39,773 nt of DNA from an uncultured Verrucomicrobiota bacterium (lineage in GTDB: Bacteria; Verrucomicrobiota; Verrucomicrobiia; Limisphaerales; UBA9464): positions 1 through 39,773 of the forward strand of contig CAIJLV010000110.1 in assembly GCA_903821635.1 (NCBI GenBank). Direction: 5' to 3'. This document shows, piece by piece, positions 18,915 to 26,519 of the stretch (the stretch's first letter is position 1; each line of letters starts with the position of its first letter). The position numbers were made by a program, and so were the translations under genes. The notes under the pieces are model-generated. The model ran no database searches and was not told where the DNA came from. It was given only the letters and a program-made list of their open reading frames with translations.

Positions 18915-20330
18915 TTAAAGCGGCGCCGGAATTACTTGGGCGGCGGTGGCCCCGCCCCAGAACTCTTCGAGTCCAAACTCATGCAACCGCCGATGCAGCG
19001 TGCGCCGGCTCACGCCCAGCTTGTCGGCCGCCACCGTGCGGTTGCCCTCGGCTTCCCGCAGGGCGTGGATGAGCAATTGGCGTTCCGCTTCTTTCATTGT
19101 GAGTTTGCCCGTCGCCAAGGCTTGGCGGGTGGCCATCTCGGTCGGGATCACGACCGGCGTATGCACTGCGGGGGGCAGGTCCCGGCTGGTCACTTGGTCG
19201 CCGCGACAGAGCACAAGGGCATGTTCTACCGCGGCCCGGAGTTCGCGGACATTGCCAGGCCACCGGTAATGCAGCATCAGTTCGAGGGCTTCGGTGGCGA
19301 ATGATTTCACCGATTTGCCGTAATCTTTGGCCAATTCGCGGAGAAAAACATTGGCCAGCAGGGGAATGTCACCCACCCGGTCGCGCAGGGGCGGCAGGTG
19401 GATCGGCACCACGGATAGCCGGTAGTAAAGGTCGTCCCGAAACTTGCCTTCACGGGCGAGGCCGAGCAGGTCTTTGTTGGTCGCGGCGATCAAGCGCACG
19501 TCGGAGGTCAGGGTTTTGCTTGAACCCAACCGCTCAAATGTTCGCTCCCCGAGGAACCGCAGCAGCTTGATCTGGGTGGTGGCGTCGATCTCGCCGATCT
19601 CGTCCAGAAACAGAGTGCCGCCCTGAGCCTGCTCTACCCGGCCCAAACGCCGCTCGTGCGCGCCCGTAAACGCGCCGCGTTCGTGCCCAAACAGTTCCGC
19701 CTCCAACAACGTGGCGGGCAGGGCGGCGCAATGCACGGTGACCAGCGGGGCCTTGGCGCGCGGACTGAGTTGGTGAATGGCCTTGGCCACGAGCTCCTTG
19801 CCTGTGCCGCTTTCGCCGGTGATGAGCACCGTCGTCGGGAGCGGGGCCACCGCTTGGATCCGTTCAAAGACCTCGCGGATGATGCCCGATTCGCCGATGA
19901 TGTTCGTGAGGCCAAACTTCTGCTCCAACCGCTGGTGCAACTGCTGATTCTCGACCTCGAGCGACTGCTTTTTGAGCGAGCGCTGGATGCGCAGTTCCAG
20001 TTCATCGATCTGGAGTTTGCCCTTGGAGATGTAGTCGTCGGCCCCTTCTTTGAGCGCCTGCACGGCCAGTTCCTCCGAGCCGTAGGCGGTCATGAGGATG
20101 CAGATCGGCGGTTTCGCGAGCGATTTGGCCCGCTTGATCAGGCGCAGTCCGTCTTCGCCGGCCATGCGCAGGTCGGTAAGCACGACGTCGAAGGATTCTT
20201 TTTCGAGCAATTGCCACGCGGTGGCGGCGTCTTCGGCGATGTAGACGTCGAACTTGTCCTCCAGCGCCGCCCGCAGCCCTTCGCGAGTGGACTTTTCGTC
20301 GTCAACAATGAGTAAAGTGGGCGTAATCAT
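18915..20330 (-). CDS. NtrC-family sigma54-dependent response regulator
   Basis: 471 residues in three parts. The receiver domain (1-120) has acidic residues D10/D11 and the phospho-acceptor D53 (VVLTDLRM). The AAA+ activator domain (about 140-375) has Walker A GESGTGKE, the sigma54-contacting GAFTGA loop, Walker B TLFLDEIGE, and the sensor region RLIAATNKDL. A C-terminal Fis-type helix-turn-helix (NRTVAADKLGVSRRTLHRRL) follows. All key residues are present, so it should drive sigma54 transcription when phosphorylated. No sensor histidine kinase is encoded anywhere in the window, so it is an orphan here. The conserved receiver Lys is followed by Gly (ISKGK) rather than the usual Pro. It starts 69 bases downstream of the sugar-isomerase-like gene on the same strand. 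No convincing -24/-12 promoter was found nearby. Confidence 0.95.
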   Translation of the reverse strand: MITPTLLIVDDEKSTREGLRAALEDKFDVYIAEDAATAWQLLEKESFDVVLTDLRMAGEDGLRLIKRAKSLAKPPICILMTAYGSEELAVQALKEGADDYISKGKLQIDELELRIQRSLKKQSLEVENQQLHQRLEQKFGLTNIIGESGIIREVFERIQAVAPLPTTVLITGESGTGKELVAKAIHQLSPRAKAPLVTVHCAALPATLLEAELFGHERGAFTGAHERRLGRVEQAQGGTLFLDEIGEIDATTQIKLLRFLGERTFERLGSSKTLTSDVRLIAATNKDLLGLAREGKFRDDLYYRLSVVPIHLPPLRDRVGDIPLLANVFLRELAKDYGKSVKSFATEALELMLHYRWPGNVRELRAAVEHALVLCRGDQVTSRDLPPAVHTPVVIPTEMATRQALATGKLTMKEAERQLLIHALREAEGNRTVAADKLGVSRRTLHRRLHEFGLEEFWGGATAAQVIPAPL

Positions 20331-20399
20331 GAAATCCAGATCCCCGCAACGGATGTCGCGGTCGCAGGGGGAGTTGGCAAGCTGCGGACACGAGGGAAA

Positions 20400-21335
20400 T
20401 CAGCCCTGTGGAGCGCGAATCCTCTCCAACAGTTGGCGGGTTTTTTCAATGCCAGCGCGTTCCCCCAAGGTTTCCCCCTCATATTCGATGCCGATCCAAC
20501 CCCGGTAACCCGCCGCCTGCACCAGCCTGAGCATCCGGACGTAGTCGGTTTCGAGGCAGTTGCCCGCGGCATCGAAGTCATAACTTTTGGCGCTGACCGC
20601 CTTGGCAAAAGGCAGCATCTCGGCCACGCCTTGGTAGCGGTCGTAGGTCACCCCGGGTTGAATTAAGAAATTACCAAAGTCGGGCAACGTGCCGCAATTG
20701 GGCCGATTCACGCGGCGCATCACGCCCGCCAACCACTGGCCATGGGAACTGAGGTGGCCGTGGTTTTCCACGATACAGTTCAGGCCCAACCGACCGCAAT
20801 AGTCCGAAAGTTGAGCTAGGCCATCGGCCGCCCGCTGCTGCTGTTCCTCGAAGGAACCCACGCCGTGGGTCTCGGCATTCACGCGGAGGCTGTGCGCCCC
20901 GAGGAATTTCGCAGCGTCGGCCCAAGGGTAATGGTTTTCCACGGCTTGACGCCGTTTGGTGGGCTCAGGATCGCCCAGCGCGCCTTCGCCATCACACATG
21001 ATGAGCTTGATGGCGACGCCCTCACCGTCACACCGGCGTTGGTAGTCGGCGAGGTAAGCCCGATCGGTGGCCTTGTCCTTGAAGAACTGGTTTACCAACT
21101 CGATGGCCCCGAGACCATGGTCCCGCCGGGCGACGAGCGGGAAGTCGAGGTGAGTCATTTCCTGGGCGAAGATCGCCCGATGATACGACCACTCCGCGAG
21201 GCTGATCTCAAACCACCGACCTGAACGCGAACCGGCGCCCAGATGCGCCGGTCCGGGAGCGCACCCAGCGGCCCACAGGGCCCCCAACGCTGAGGTGCGG
21301 ACGAGAAACTCACGACGCGAGTGGTTGGATTTCAT
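20400..21335 (-). CDS. Sugar phosphate isomerase/epimerase-like TIM barrel protein, exported
   Basis: 311 residues from the ATG at 21335 (MKSNHSRREFLVRTS). The upstream extension to 21428 is rejected because this start places a Tat-like RREFL motif and a hydrophobic leader with a Cys (ALWAAGC) at the N-terminus, which suggests a lipoprotein-type leader. The rest is an AP-endonuclease-2 / hydroxypyruvate-isomerase type barrel with ligand-like acidic and His motifs: LNCIVENHGHLSSHG, GTLPDFGNF, AKSYDFDAAG and WIGIEYEGE. Family members isomerise or epimerise sugars or inositol derivatives using a divalent metal. The exported location is common in Verrucomicrobia and Planctomycetes. It lies downstream of the NHS-family permease on the same strand, with a terminator between them, so uptake and conversion of one carbohydrate or nucleoside is possible but not shown. 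Confidence 0.85.
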   Translation of the reverse strand: MKSNHSRREFLVRTSALGALWAAGCAPGPAHLGAGSRSGRWFEISLAEWSYHRAIFAQEMTHLDFPLVARRDHGLGAIELVNQFFKDKATDRAYLADYQRRCDGEGVAIKLIMCDGEGALGDPEPTKRRQAVENHYPWADAAKFLGAHSLRVNAETHGVGSFEEQQQRAADGLAQLSDYCGRLGLNCIVENHGHLSSHGQWLAGVMRRVNRPNCGTLPDFGNFLIQPGVTYDRYQGVAEMLPFAKAVSAKSYDFDAAGNCLETDYVRMLRLVQAAGYRGWIGIEYEGETLGERAGIEKTRQLLERIRAPQG

Positions 21336-21458
21336 CGGGGAGTCGTTGGGGACAGGATGCGATGCTTTCCGCGGGAGGCAAAAGCCGATTTCACCAAACT
21401 CCCCCAGCCGCGGCTTTCTAATGCCCATAATTTCCTCCAGATTGGGAGGCTGACCCAG

Positions 21459-21491
21459 AAAAAAGGCCGCGCAGCGAGACTGCGCGGCCTT
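21459..21491 (-). terminator. Rho-independent terminator of the MFS permease gene
   Basis: A 12-bp stem (AAGGCCGCGCAG at 21463-21474 and its complement at 21480-21491) with a 5-base loop runs into a U-tract in the minus direction. It lies 19 bases past the permease stop. Confidence 0.92.
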
Positions 21492-21509
21492 GGCGATGTG
21501 TGCCGGGCC

Positions 21510-22841
21510 TCAGTGGGCGGGCGCAGAACCGGTGCCGGCGGTCACTTCCGGGTTCTTCGGCGGATGGAAGAACAAGGCCAAGGCCACCGCCGCGGCGGCG
21601 GACACGATCAGTGGGACGATGAACAGACCCTTGAAGTTGGTGACCTTGTCCACCGTGTAGACGGACTGCATGAGCCAAGGGCAAACCGAGTTTGCCACCA
21701 AGGCGCCGATTCCGAGGATTTGCAAATTGAACAAACCTTGGGCGCTCGTCCGGATATCCTTCGGAAAATAGGCATCCACAAAGATGTAAACCGTGGCGAA
21801 GAAGAAGGCGTAACAAATGCCGTGGAGCACTTGGATCAAGATGATTGCACCCGCGCTGTCCGGCACGAAGGAATACACCGCAAATCGCGCCGCGTGGCCC
21901 AAAATGCCGACGATCATAGTGATTCTCCAACCGAGCTTCTTCAGGGTCGCACCGAGCACAAACATGGTTAGAATCTCAGCAATCTGACCGATACTCATCA
22001 CCGGCGTGATCCAGTTGGCGGCGATGCCGACACCGCCGGCTTCCTTGGGCGTGCCGAGAAAGACGCCGGTCCAGTTAAAATAGCAGTTGTGGACAAACGA
22101 ATCGACAAAGGTGACCAACCACAACACGAGCACAAAGGGATGTTTGAGCAGTTTGAGCGCTTCCAACCACGCCAACTTCTCGCCGGCCCCGGCACTGGCC
22201 TTCTTGGGCGGCGTATGCGGCAAAGTGAAACTGAACGCGGCCAACACCAAGGAAGCGATTCCCGCCACGATGAACGTCCACTTGGTGGCGGCTTTGGCCG
22301 CATCACCCGTCAGCGGATGGGCAAAAACGGTGCCGATCCAATCCACAAACCCGGCCGTCTTCACGGCGTTCACCGCGTCCCAATTGACGAAAATAAAGGT
22401 GAATGGCCACGCCGCCAGAATCCAGCCGATGGTGCCGCCCATGCGCACGATGCCGAATTCCTTGGCCGGATCCTTCATGTTAGCGAACGCAATCGAGTTG
22501 GTGATTGAGATCGTCGGCACGTAGAGCAGGCAGTGCACCAGCATTAGCAGGAAGAAACTGGTGAAGTCCTTCGTGAAACCGCAGCCCAAAATCGCCACCC
22601 CGCCAATGAAGTGGGAGAAGGCCAGAAACTTCTCCGCGGCAAATTTGCGGTCCGCCCACTGGTTACTGAAAAACATGCCCACCACCGAAGCCACTGGGAA
22701 CGCATTCAGAATCAGCGACTGCTGACCGGGGGAGAATCCCAGACTCGGCAGGTAGCCGAAAATCAGCGGTAGCCAGGCGCCCCAAATAAAAAATTCGAGC
22801 ACCATCATTATGAACAATTTGAAACGGGGGGAGGAGTTCAT
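21510..22841 (-). CDS. MFS permease, nucleoside:H+ symporter (NHS) family
   Basis: 443 residues with about twelve membrane helices and a central cytoplasmic loop (PHTPPKKASAGAGEK). The N-terminus KLFIMMVLEFFIWGAWLPLIFGYL and the DRKFAAEKFLAF segment are typical of the NupG/XapB-like NHS family, which drives nucleoside uptake with protons. In Verrucomicrobia and Planctomycetes such permeases often sit beside sugar-isomerase-like or oxidoreductase genes, so another small polyol or sugar may be the true substrate. The sugar-isomerase-like gene follows on the same strand after the terminator. Start ATG at 22841; no strong ribosome site. Confidence 0.88.
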   Translation of the reverse strand: MNSSPRFKLFIMMVLEFFIWGAWLPLIFGYLPSLGFSPGQQSLILNAFPVASVVGMFFSNQWADRKFAAEKFLAFSHFIGGVAILGCGFTKDFTSFFLLMLVHCLLYVPTISITNSIAFANMKDPAKEFGIVRMGGTIGWILAAWPFTFIFVNWDAVNAVKTAGFVDWIGTVFAHPLTGDAAKAATKWTFIVAGIASLVLAAFSFTLPHTPPKKASAGAGEKLAWLEALKLLKHPFVLVLWLVTFVDSFVHNCYFNWTGVFLGTPKEAGGVGIAANWITPVMSIGQIAEILTMFVLGATLKKLGWRITMIVGILGHAARFAVYSFVPDSAGAIILIQVLHGICYAFFFATVYIFVDAYFPKDIRTSAQGLFNLQILGIGALVANSVCPWLMQSVYTVDKVTNFKGLFIVPLIVSAAAAVALALFFHPPKNPEVTAGTGSAPAH

Positions 22842-22983
22842 GGTAGAGACAGCGGATTAACTTTCGGAACGCGACCCTAGGCGAGGCCTCGGTCGCCAAA
22901 CAAGGTGAGATTACCCCTAAATCCGGGCACGCGGCGCGAAATTTGCCACCCTCCTGCGGCGGGAGACCCTTGACTGGACCCAG

Positions 22984-23030
22984 CACAAAAAAAACAAAAG
23001 ATTGACGCTCAACCCGATTTTCGCGATACG
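22984..23030 (+). promoter_or_regulatory. Strong-looking sigma70 promoter with A-tract UP element
   Basis: An A-rich stretch at 22984-23000 (CACAAAAAAAACAAAAG) sits directly ahead of TTGACG at 23002-23007. A 17-base spacer leads to GATACG at 23025-23030. It lies about 40 bases ahead of the ATG of the alanine-rich exported protein. Confidence 0.6.
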
Positions 23031-23068
23031 ACGCCAGCGCGATTAACCATTAGCCAAGCATTTTGAAA

Positions 23069-23650
23069 ATGAAGTCCAACTCCTTGAAGTCCGTTGTGTT
23101 TGCTGTCGTCGCGGGCTCCGTGCTCGCCGTTGCCCCCGCGTTCGCCCTGTCTCAGGTCGAATCCGATTCCATCTCGAAGTCCATCCTGACCGCGAAGGTC
23201 GTTGATGTGTCGAGCAAGGCCGCGAAACTCGTTTCCGCCGCCGCCAAGGAATCCAAGTCCGAAGTCGCCGTGGCCGCGGTCACTGCCGCGATCAAGGCTC
23301 ACCCTTCCACCGTTGGAACGGTGATCGTTTCGGTCCTGAAGGTTGCTCCTGAAACCACGGAAGCCGTTGTTACGGCTGCTCTCGAAGCCGCTCCCCAGAG
23401 CGCGCTCACGATCCTTGCTGCTGCTGCCGAAGGCGCTCCGGCCTACGCTGACAAAGCGGTTGCTTTGGCCAGCGCCAAGATGCCCACCCGTGCGGCGGCG
23501 TTCGAACGCGAAGTTGCTGTGATCAAGGGCCGTCGCACCGTTGCATCCGCTGCTGCTATCACCGGTGGCAATGTCACCCAAGAGCAGCGCCAGTTCCAAA
23601 ACGTTATTCAAGTTTACAGCAAGGTCGGTCAGGGCGGCGATCGTCCCTAA
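23069..23650 (+). CDS. Small alanine-rich exported helical repeat protein of unknown function
   Basis: 193 residues. The ATG at 23069 is preferred over an in-frame TTG at 23063. The signal peptide (SLKSVVFAVVAGSVLAVAPAFA) is cleaved around residue 26. The mature part is Ala/Val-rich and helical, with five imperfect 15-16-residue units, each ending in a Pro: VAVAAVTAAIKAHPST, VGTVIVSVLKVAPETT, EAVVTAALEAAPQSA, LTILAAAAEGAPAYA and DKAVALASAKMPTRA. The tail (TQEQRQFQNVIQVYSKVGQ) is polar. I do not recognise a family. It has a good promoter and an excellent terminator, so it looks like a single-gene, well-expressed unit. Its T-ending codons (GTT, GCT) are more frequent than in the neighbours. The periplasm or cell surface is the likely site. 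Confidence 0.85.
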   Translation: MKSNSLKSVVFAVVAGSVLAVAPAFALSQVESDSISKSILTAKVVDVSSKAAKLVSAAAKESKSEVAVAAVTAAIKAHPSTVGTVIVSVLKVAPETTEAVVTAALEAAPQSALTILAAAAEGAPAYADKAVALASAKMPTRAAAFEREVAVIKGRRTVASAAAITGGNVTQEQRQFQNVIQVYSKVGQGGDRP

Positions 23651-23670
23651 TTGGCTTTAGCCAGTTTCCC

Positions 23671-23701
23671 AAGCCTGCTTCTTCGGAAGCAGGCTTTTTT
23701 T
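23671..23701 (+). terminator. Rho-independent terminator of the alanine-rich protein gene
   Basis: An 11-bp stem (AAGCCTGCTTC at 23671-23681, complement at 23686-23696) is closed by a C(TTCG)G tetraloop and followed by a run of T residues to 23701. It begins 20 bases after the stop. Confidence 0.95.
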
Positions 23702-24374
23702 GTGCCTCAAGCGAGTGCTCCTCTCGTTACTTCGCCATCTGGCAGCGTTGTTGACGTTGCCGTTTTGTGTCGGCTTCAGCACCGCCGTGCTCTGTTTCCT
23801 TCAAGGTTCAGCCGACCTCCTTGAATTCTGGGCTGCTTTTGGGGGAGGCGCCGCGCTGTGGCTCGTCACTTTTGCCTTATTGCCCAAGCCCCTGTGGATC
23901 TATGTGCTGGGTCACGAGGCGACCCACGCGCTTTGGACTTGGCTTTGCGGCGGCCGGGTCAAGTCATTCAAGGTCTCGGGCCGGGGCGGCCACGTTAACG
24001 TTAGCAAAACCAACGCCTTAATCACGTTGGCCCCGTATTTTTTCCCCCTTTATTCGCTGTTGTGGGAGCTTTTGTTTTGGCTTGGCCGGTGGCGCTGGCA
24101 GTGGGAGCCCAATTCACCGGTGCACCACTTGGGTTTGGGCCTGACCTATGCCTTTCATCTGACGCTGACAGCCTATGTGCTGCGGATTCGGCAGCCGGAC
24201 ATTGTGCAGGAAGGCGCTTGGTTCTCCGCCGTGTCCATCGGGTTGGGCAATGTCACCGTGTTACTCCTTGCGTTGCCCCCTTTGGTATCCGCCGGGACTC
24301 CGTTGACGGGCCTCAGCAGCGGCTGGGAAGAGACCGGTCGGTGGCTGGATCTGCTGGTGCGGCGGCTAGGCTGA
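23700..24374 (+). CDS. M50-like integral membrane zinc metalloprotease homolog
   Basis: 224 residues if the TTG at 23700 is used, 219 if the GTG at 23715. Both lie at or just after the U-tract of the upstream terminator, and neither has a clear ribosome site. It has four to six hydrophobic helices. HEATH at residues 72-76 matches the HExxH zinc motif at the start of a cytoplasmic loop (GHEATHALWTWLCGGRVKSFKVSGRGGHV), as in M50/M50B-like proteins, where a Gly-Gly-Arg-Val stretch is also usual. The third ligand of classic site-2 proteases (NxxPxxxxDG) is not evident, so the enzyme is divergent or the ligand differs. The substrate is unknown. The last 9 bases overlap the 3' end of the convergent AraC gene. 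Confidence 0.7.
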   Translation: MCLKRVLLSLLRHLAALLTLPFCVGFSTAVLCFLQGSADLLEFWAAFGGGAALWLVTFALLPKPLWIYVLGHEATHALWTWLCGGRVKSFKVSGRGGHVNVSKTNALITLAPYFFPLYSLLWELLFWLGRWRWQWEPNSPVHHLGLGLTYAFHLTLTAYVLRIRQPDIVQEGAWFSAVSIGLGNVTVLLLALPPLVSAGTPLTGLSSGWEETGRWLDLLVRRLG

Positions 24375-25346
24375 CGCTCTTGGCGCCTTGATCTTCTGGG
24401 AAGAAGTCGCCATCGGGTAAAGTCCGGGACAGCACCCAAAGAGTTGGTGAAACGCTTGGCTGAAATGGCTCAAACTGCTGTAGCCCACCTCCAAAGCGAC
24501 CTCGGTCACATTATGCTCACCCAAGCGGAGTAACGCCGCCGCGCGCTCCAAGCGAATCTGCCGGATGAATTGCGGAATGGTCTGCCCTTTCTCCTTGGAG
24601 AAGGTCCGGCTGAGGTAGAACGGGCTGCAACCGACCTCCCGCCCGATGTCCTGCAAGGTAGGTGGATTGACCAAGTCGCGCTTCAAGATCGCCGTCACCT
24701 GCTCAATTCGGTCGCGCGCTACCCTTTGGTGACGATGGCAAAACAGTTCGTTTTGCGGGGGCGGCTGGAAGAAGAATTCCCCCATTAACTCGACCGCCTT
24801 CGCTTGAAACCACAGCGACTGGGCGCTCGCCAGCACCGGTGGTTGGCGCAATGAAACCACCAGTTCCCTCTGCCGGGCACTCAATGGCTCGACGGGGGCA
24901 GCCGACGACAACCCCATTTTTCCACCACTGCACGCACTTCGCACCAAGGGATGGACATCCTCCACTCCCGTCCCGAGGTGTTTTTCCAAAAAAGCGGGAG
25001 AATACTCGACGGTGATAAATTGGTGATCGGGGCCAGCCAAGCGGCGGGCGGACAACGGTGATCGCCCCCGGCGGTAAAATCCGGCCGTCCCGGCAGTAAA
25101 ACTAGCGGCTGTATCGCCGGCCTGAACCTCGGCCAAGCCGGCGAGATTCAGGCACAATTCGACGCTATCTGGATGAAAACTCTGGGCCCAATCAACCTCC
25201 CGACCACCGGCCAACTCATGCCACTCGAAGCTGATTCCCAGCCGGTTGAAGTCGCCGAAGAGTTGTCGCCACCGAGCCCCCACGCCTCGCCACAAGGCCG
25301 CTTCGGTGCCGGCGGGAAACGAGGTTGGTCCAGATGCCTTAGCCAC
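24366..25346 (-). CDS. AraC-family transcriptional regulator
   Basis: 326 residues. A ~200-residue N-terminal sensor region has no recognised ligand motif. It is followed by a double helix-turn-helix AraC domain (about 220-315) with LQDIGREVGCSPFYLSRTFSKEKGQTIPQFIRQIRLERA and the second recognition unit VTEVALEVGYSSLSHFSQAFHQLFGCCPGLY. The family binds DNA as an activator or repressor in response to a small molecule. The gene runs convergent to the M50-like gene, overlapping it by 9 bases, and lies 92 bases downstream of the Cys-rich small protein gene on the same strand. The target is not known. Confidence 0.93.
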   Translation of the reverse strand: MAKASGPTSFPAGTEAALWRGVGARWRQLFGDFNRLGISFEWHELAGGREVDWAQSFHPDSVELCLNLAGLAEVQAGDTAASFTAGTAGFYRRGRSPLSARRLAGPDHQFITVEYSPAFLEKHLGTGVEDVHPLVRSACSGGKMGLSSAAPVEPLSARQRELVVSLRQPPVLASAQSLWFQAKAVELMGEFFFQPPPQNELFCHRHQRVARDRIEQVTAILKRDLVNPPTLQDIGREVGCSPFYLSRTFSKEKGQTIPQFIRQIRLERAAALLRLGEHNVTEVALEVGYSSLSHFSQAFHQLFGCCPGLYPMATSSQKIKAPRASA

Positions 25347-25438
25347 AGCCCGGGCAAGCTAGGGAGCGTTTCGCGGGTAGGCAACGCCGTGGCCTGTCGA
25401 TCGGTTGCGGTCGTCGTCGGAGGCTTGTCTAACCCCAC

Positions 25439-25732
25439 TCAATCCCCGAACAGCGACTTGAGCGTTGCGCGCGCGTCATCCTCCCGATGGTTGGTCGTTA
25501 CGCCCCCCCAAGGGCGGCGAACGAAGTCGAAGTATTCGCAAAAGTTCGCGGCTTCCTTTTCGGCCACTGGCTCTGCCCGACCATCGCGGCACTGATTGGC
25601 AAAGTTGCGGGCGTAACTCTGGCAGTTGGCGCAAACCCGCAGATCCGCCCGGCATTGGGGGCAGGTTTCACTGCGGCCGGGCAATTCCCGGTATTTCCAT
25701 TCCCAGCCGCACCGATGGCAATGACGCGTCAT
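25439..25732 (-). CDS. Small cysteine-rich zinc-ribbon-like protein
   Basis: 97 residues with eight cysteines: two CxxC pairs at 5/8 and 24/27, a third at 34/37, and single Cys at 48 and 65. This can bind one or two zinc ions. The tail EPVAEKEAANFCEYFDF is a conserved signature of an uncharacterised bacterial family I recall, with forms like KERANFCDFF. No catalytic motif or signal peptide is present, so a cytoplasmic nucleic-acid- or protein-binding role is possible but unproven. It diverges from bioD, with 89 bases between the two starts. Confidence 0.8.
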   Translation of the reverse strand: MTRHCHRCGWEWKYRELPGRSETCPQCRADLRVCANCQSYARNFANQCRDGRAEPVAEKEAANFCEYFDFVRRPWGGVTTNHREDDARATLKSLFGD

Positions 25733-25821
25733 GCCGCGAGCCTACAAAAGCCGGCCGCTTACTTAAAGTCTCGGCCGGCCCCGAATTTGCCTTTAGTCCG
25801 GCCGCCGAGGAACCTGCCCGG

Positions 25822-26490
25822 GTGAACCGGACCATCTTTGTCACGGGCACCGATACCGGCGTCGGTAAAACGGTGCTCACGGCGCTACTGACCCGACGGC
25901 TGCGTGCCCACGGCCGCCCCACGCTCGCGGTAAAACCCTTCTGCTCCGGCGGCCGCGAAGATGCCGAAGCGCTCTCGGCCGCCCAAGACGGGGAAGTGCC
26001 ACTGGCCGCGATCAACCCGTGGAGCTTCCGTGCGCCGCTGACACCGCTGCTCGCCGCCCGGCGTGCGGGCCAAAGCATCAGCCAAACCGAAGCCCTCGAT
26101 TTTCTCCGCCAAGCCCGGCGGCAGTGCGAGGTGCTCTTGGTGGAAGGCGCCGGCGGCTTGTTAAGTCCGCTGGGGGAAGGGTATTCGCTCCGGGAGTTGA
26201 TCCGCGGACTGCGCGGTGAAGCCATCGTCGTCTGTCCCAATCGGCTTGGCGCGATCAACCAAGTCCGGTTGGTGGTGGCGAGCCTGCCCCCTGGCGCGCA
26301 GAAAAATGCCCGCATCGCGCTCATGGCGACGGCTCAGCCCGACCATTCCGCCGCGTCCAACCTCCGCTTGCTCGCTGAGTTTTTCGGCCCGGAGCGGGTG
26401 CACTCGGTGCCGTGGCTGCGCGACGTGGCACCGCCCACGATCACCCCCCACTTGGGACACCGACTGGATTCGCTCCTGCGCCCACAGTAG
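25822..26490 (+). CDS. bioD: ATP-dependent dethiobiotin synthetase
   Basis: 222 residues from the GTG at 25822 (NRTIFVTGTDTGVGKT). A GAGG is 11 bases upstream, and the frame upstream of it looks non-coding. The Walker A GTDTGVGKT is at 9-17, the catalytic-lysine region AVKPFCSGG at 36-44 followed by the DAEAL stretch, and VLLVEGAGGLLSPL carries the second nucleotide/Mg region. A base-recognition-like NRLGAINQVRL comes next. The enzyme closes the ureido ring of dethiobiotin from DAPA, CO2 and ATP in the cytoplasm, the penultimate step of biotin synthesis. No other biotin gene is nearby, which is common for a scattered pathway. Length and motifs are normal for the family. Confidence 0.9.
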   Translation: MNRTIFVTGTDTGVGKTVLTALLTRRLRAHGRPTLAVKPFCSGGREDAEALSAAQDGEVPLAAINPWSFRAPLTPLLAARRAGQSISQTEALDFLRQARRQCEVLLVEGAGGLLSPLGEGYSLRELIRGLRGEAIVVCPNRLGAINQVRLVVASLPPGAQKNARIALMATAQPDHSAASNLRLLAEFFGPERVHSVPWLRDVAPPTITPHLGHRLDSLLRPQ

Positions 26491-26519
26491 CCCACCCGCC
26501 AATCCGCGCCGCGAGCGGT

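Noticed and set aside
22860..22900. GCGACC/GGTCGC hairpin upstream of the permease gene as a riboswitch
   Set aside because: Only a six-base stem with no conserved riboswitch core.
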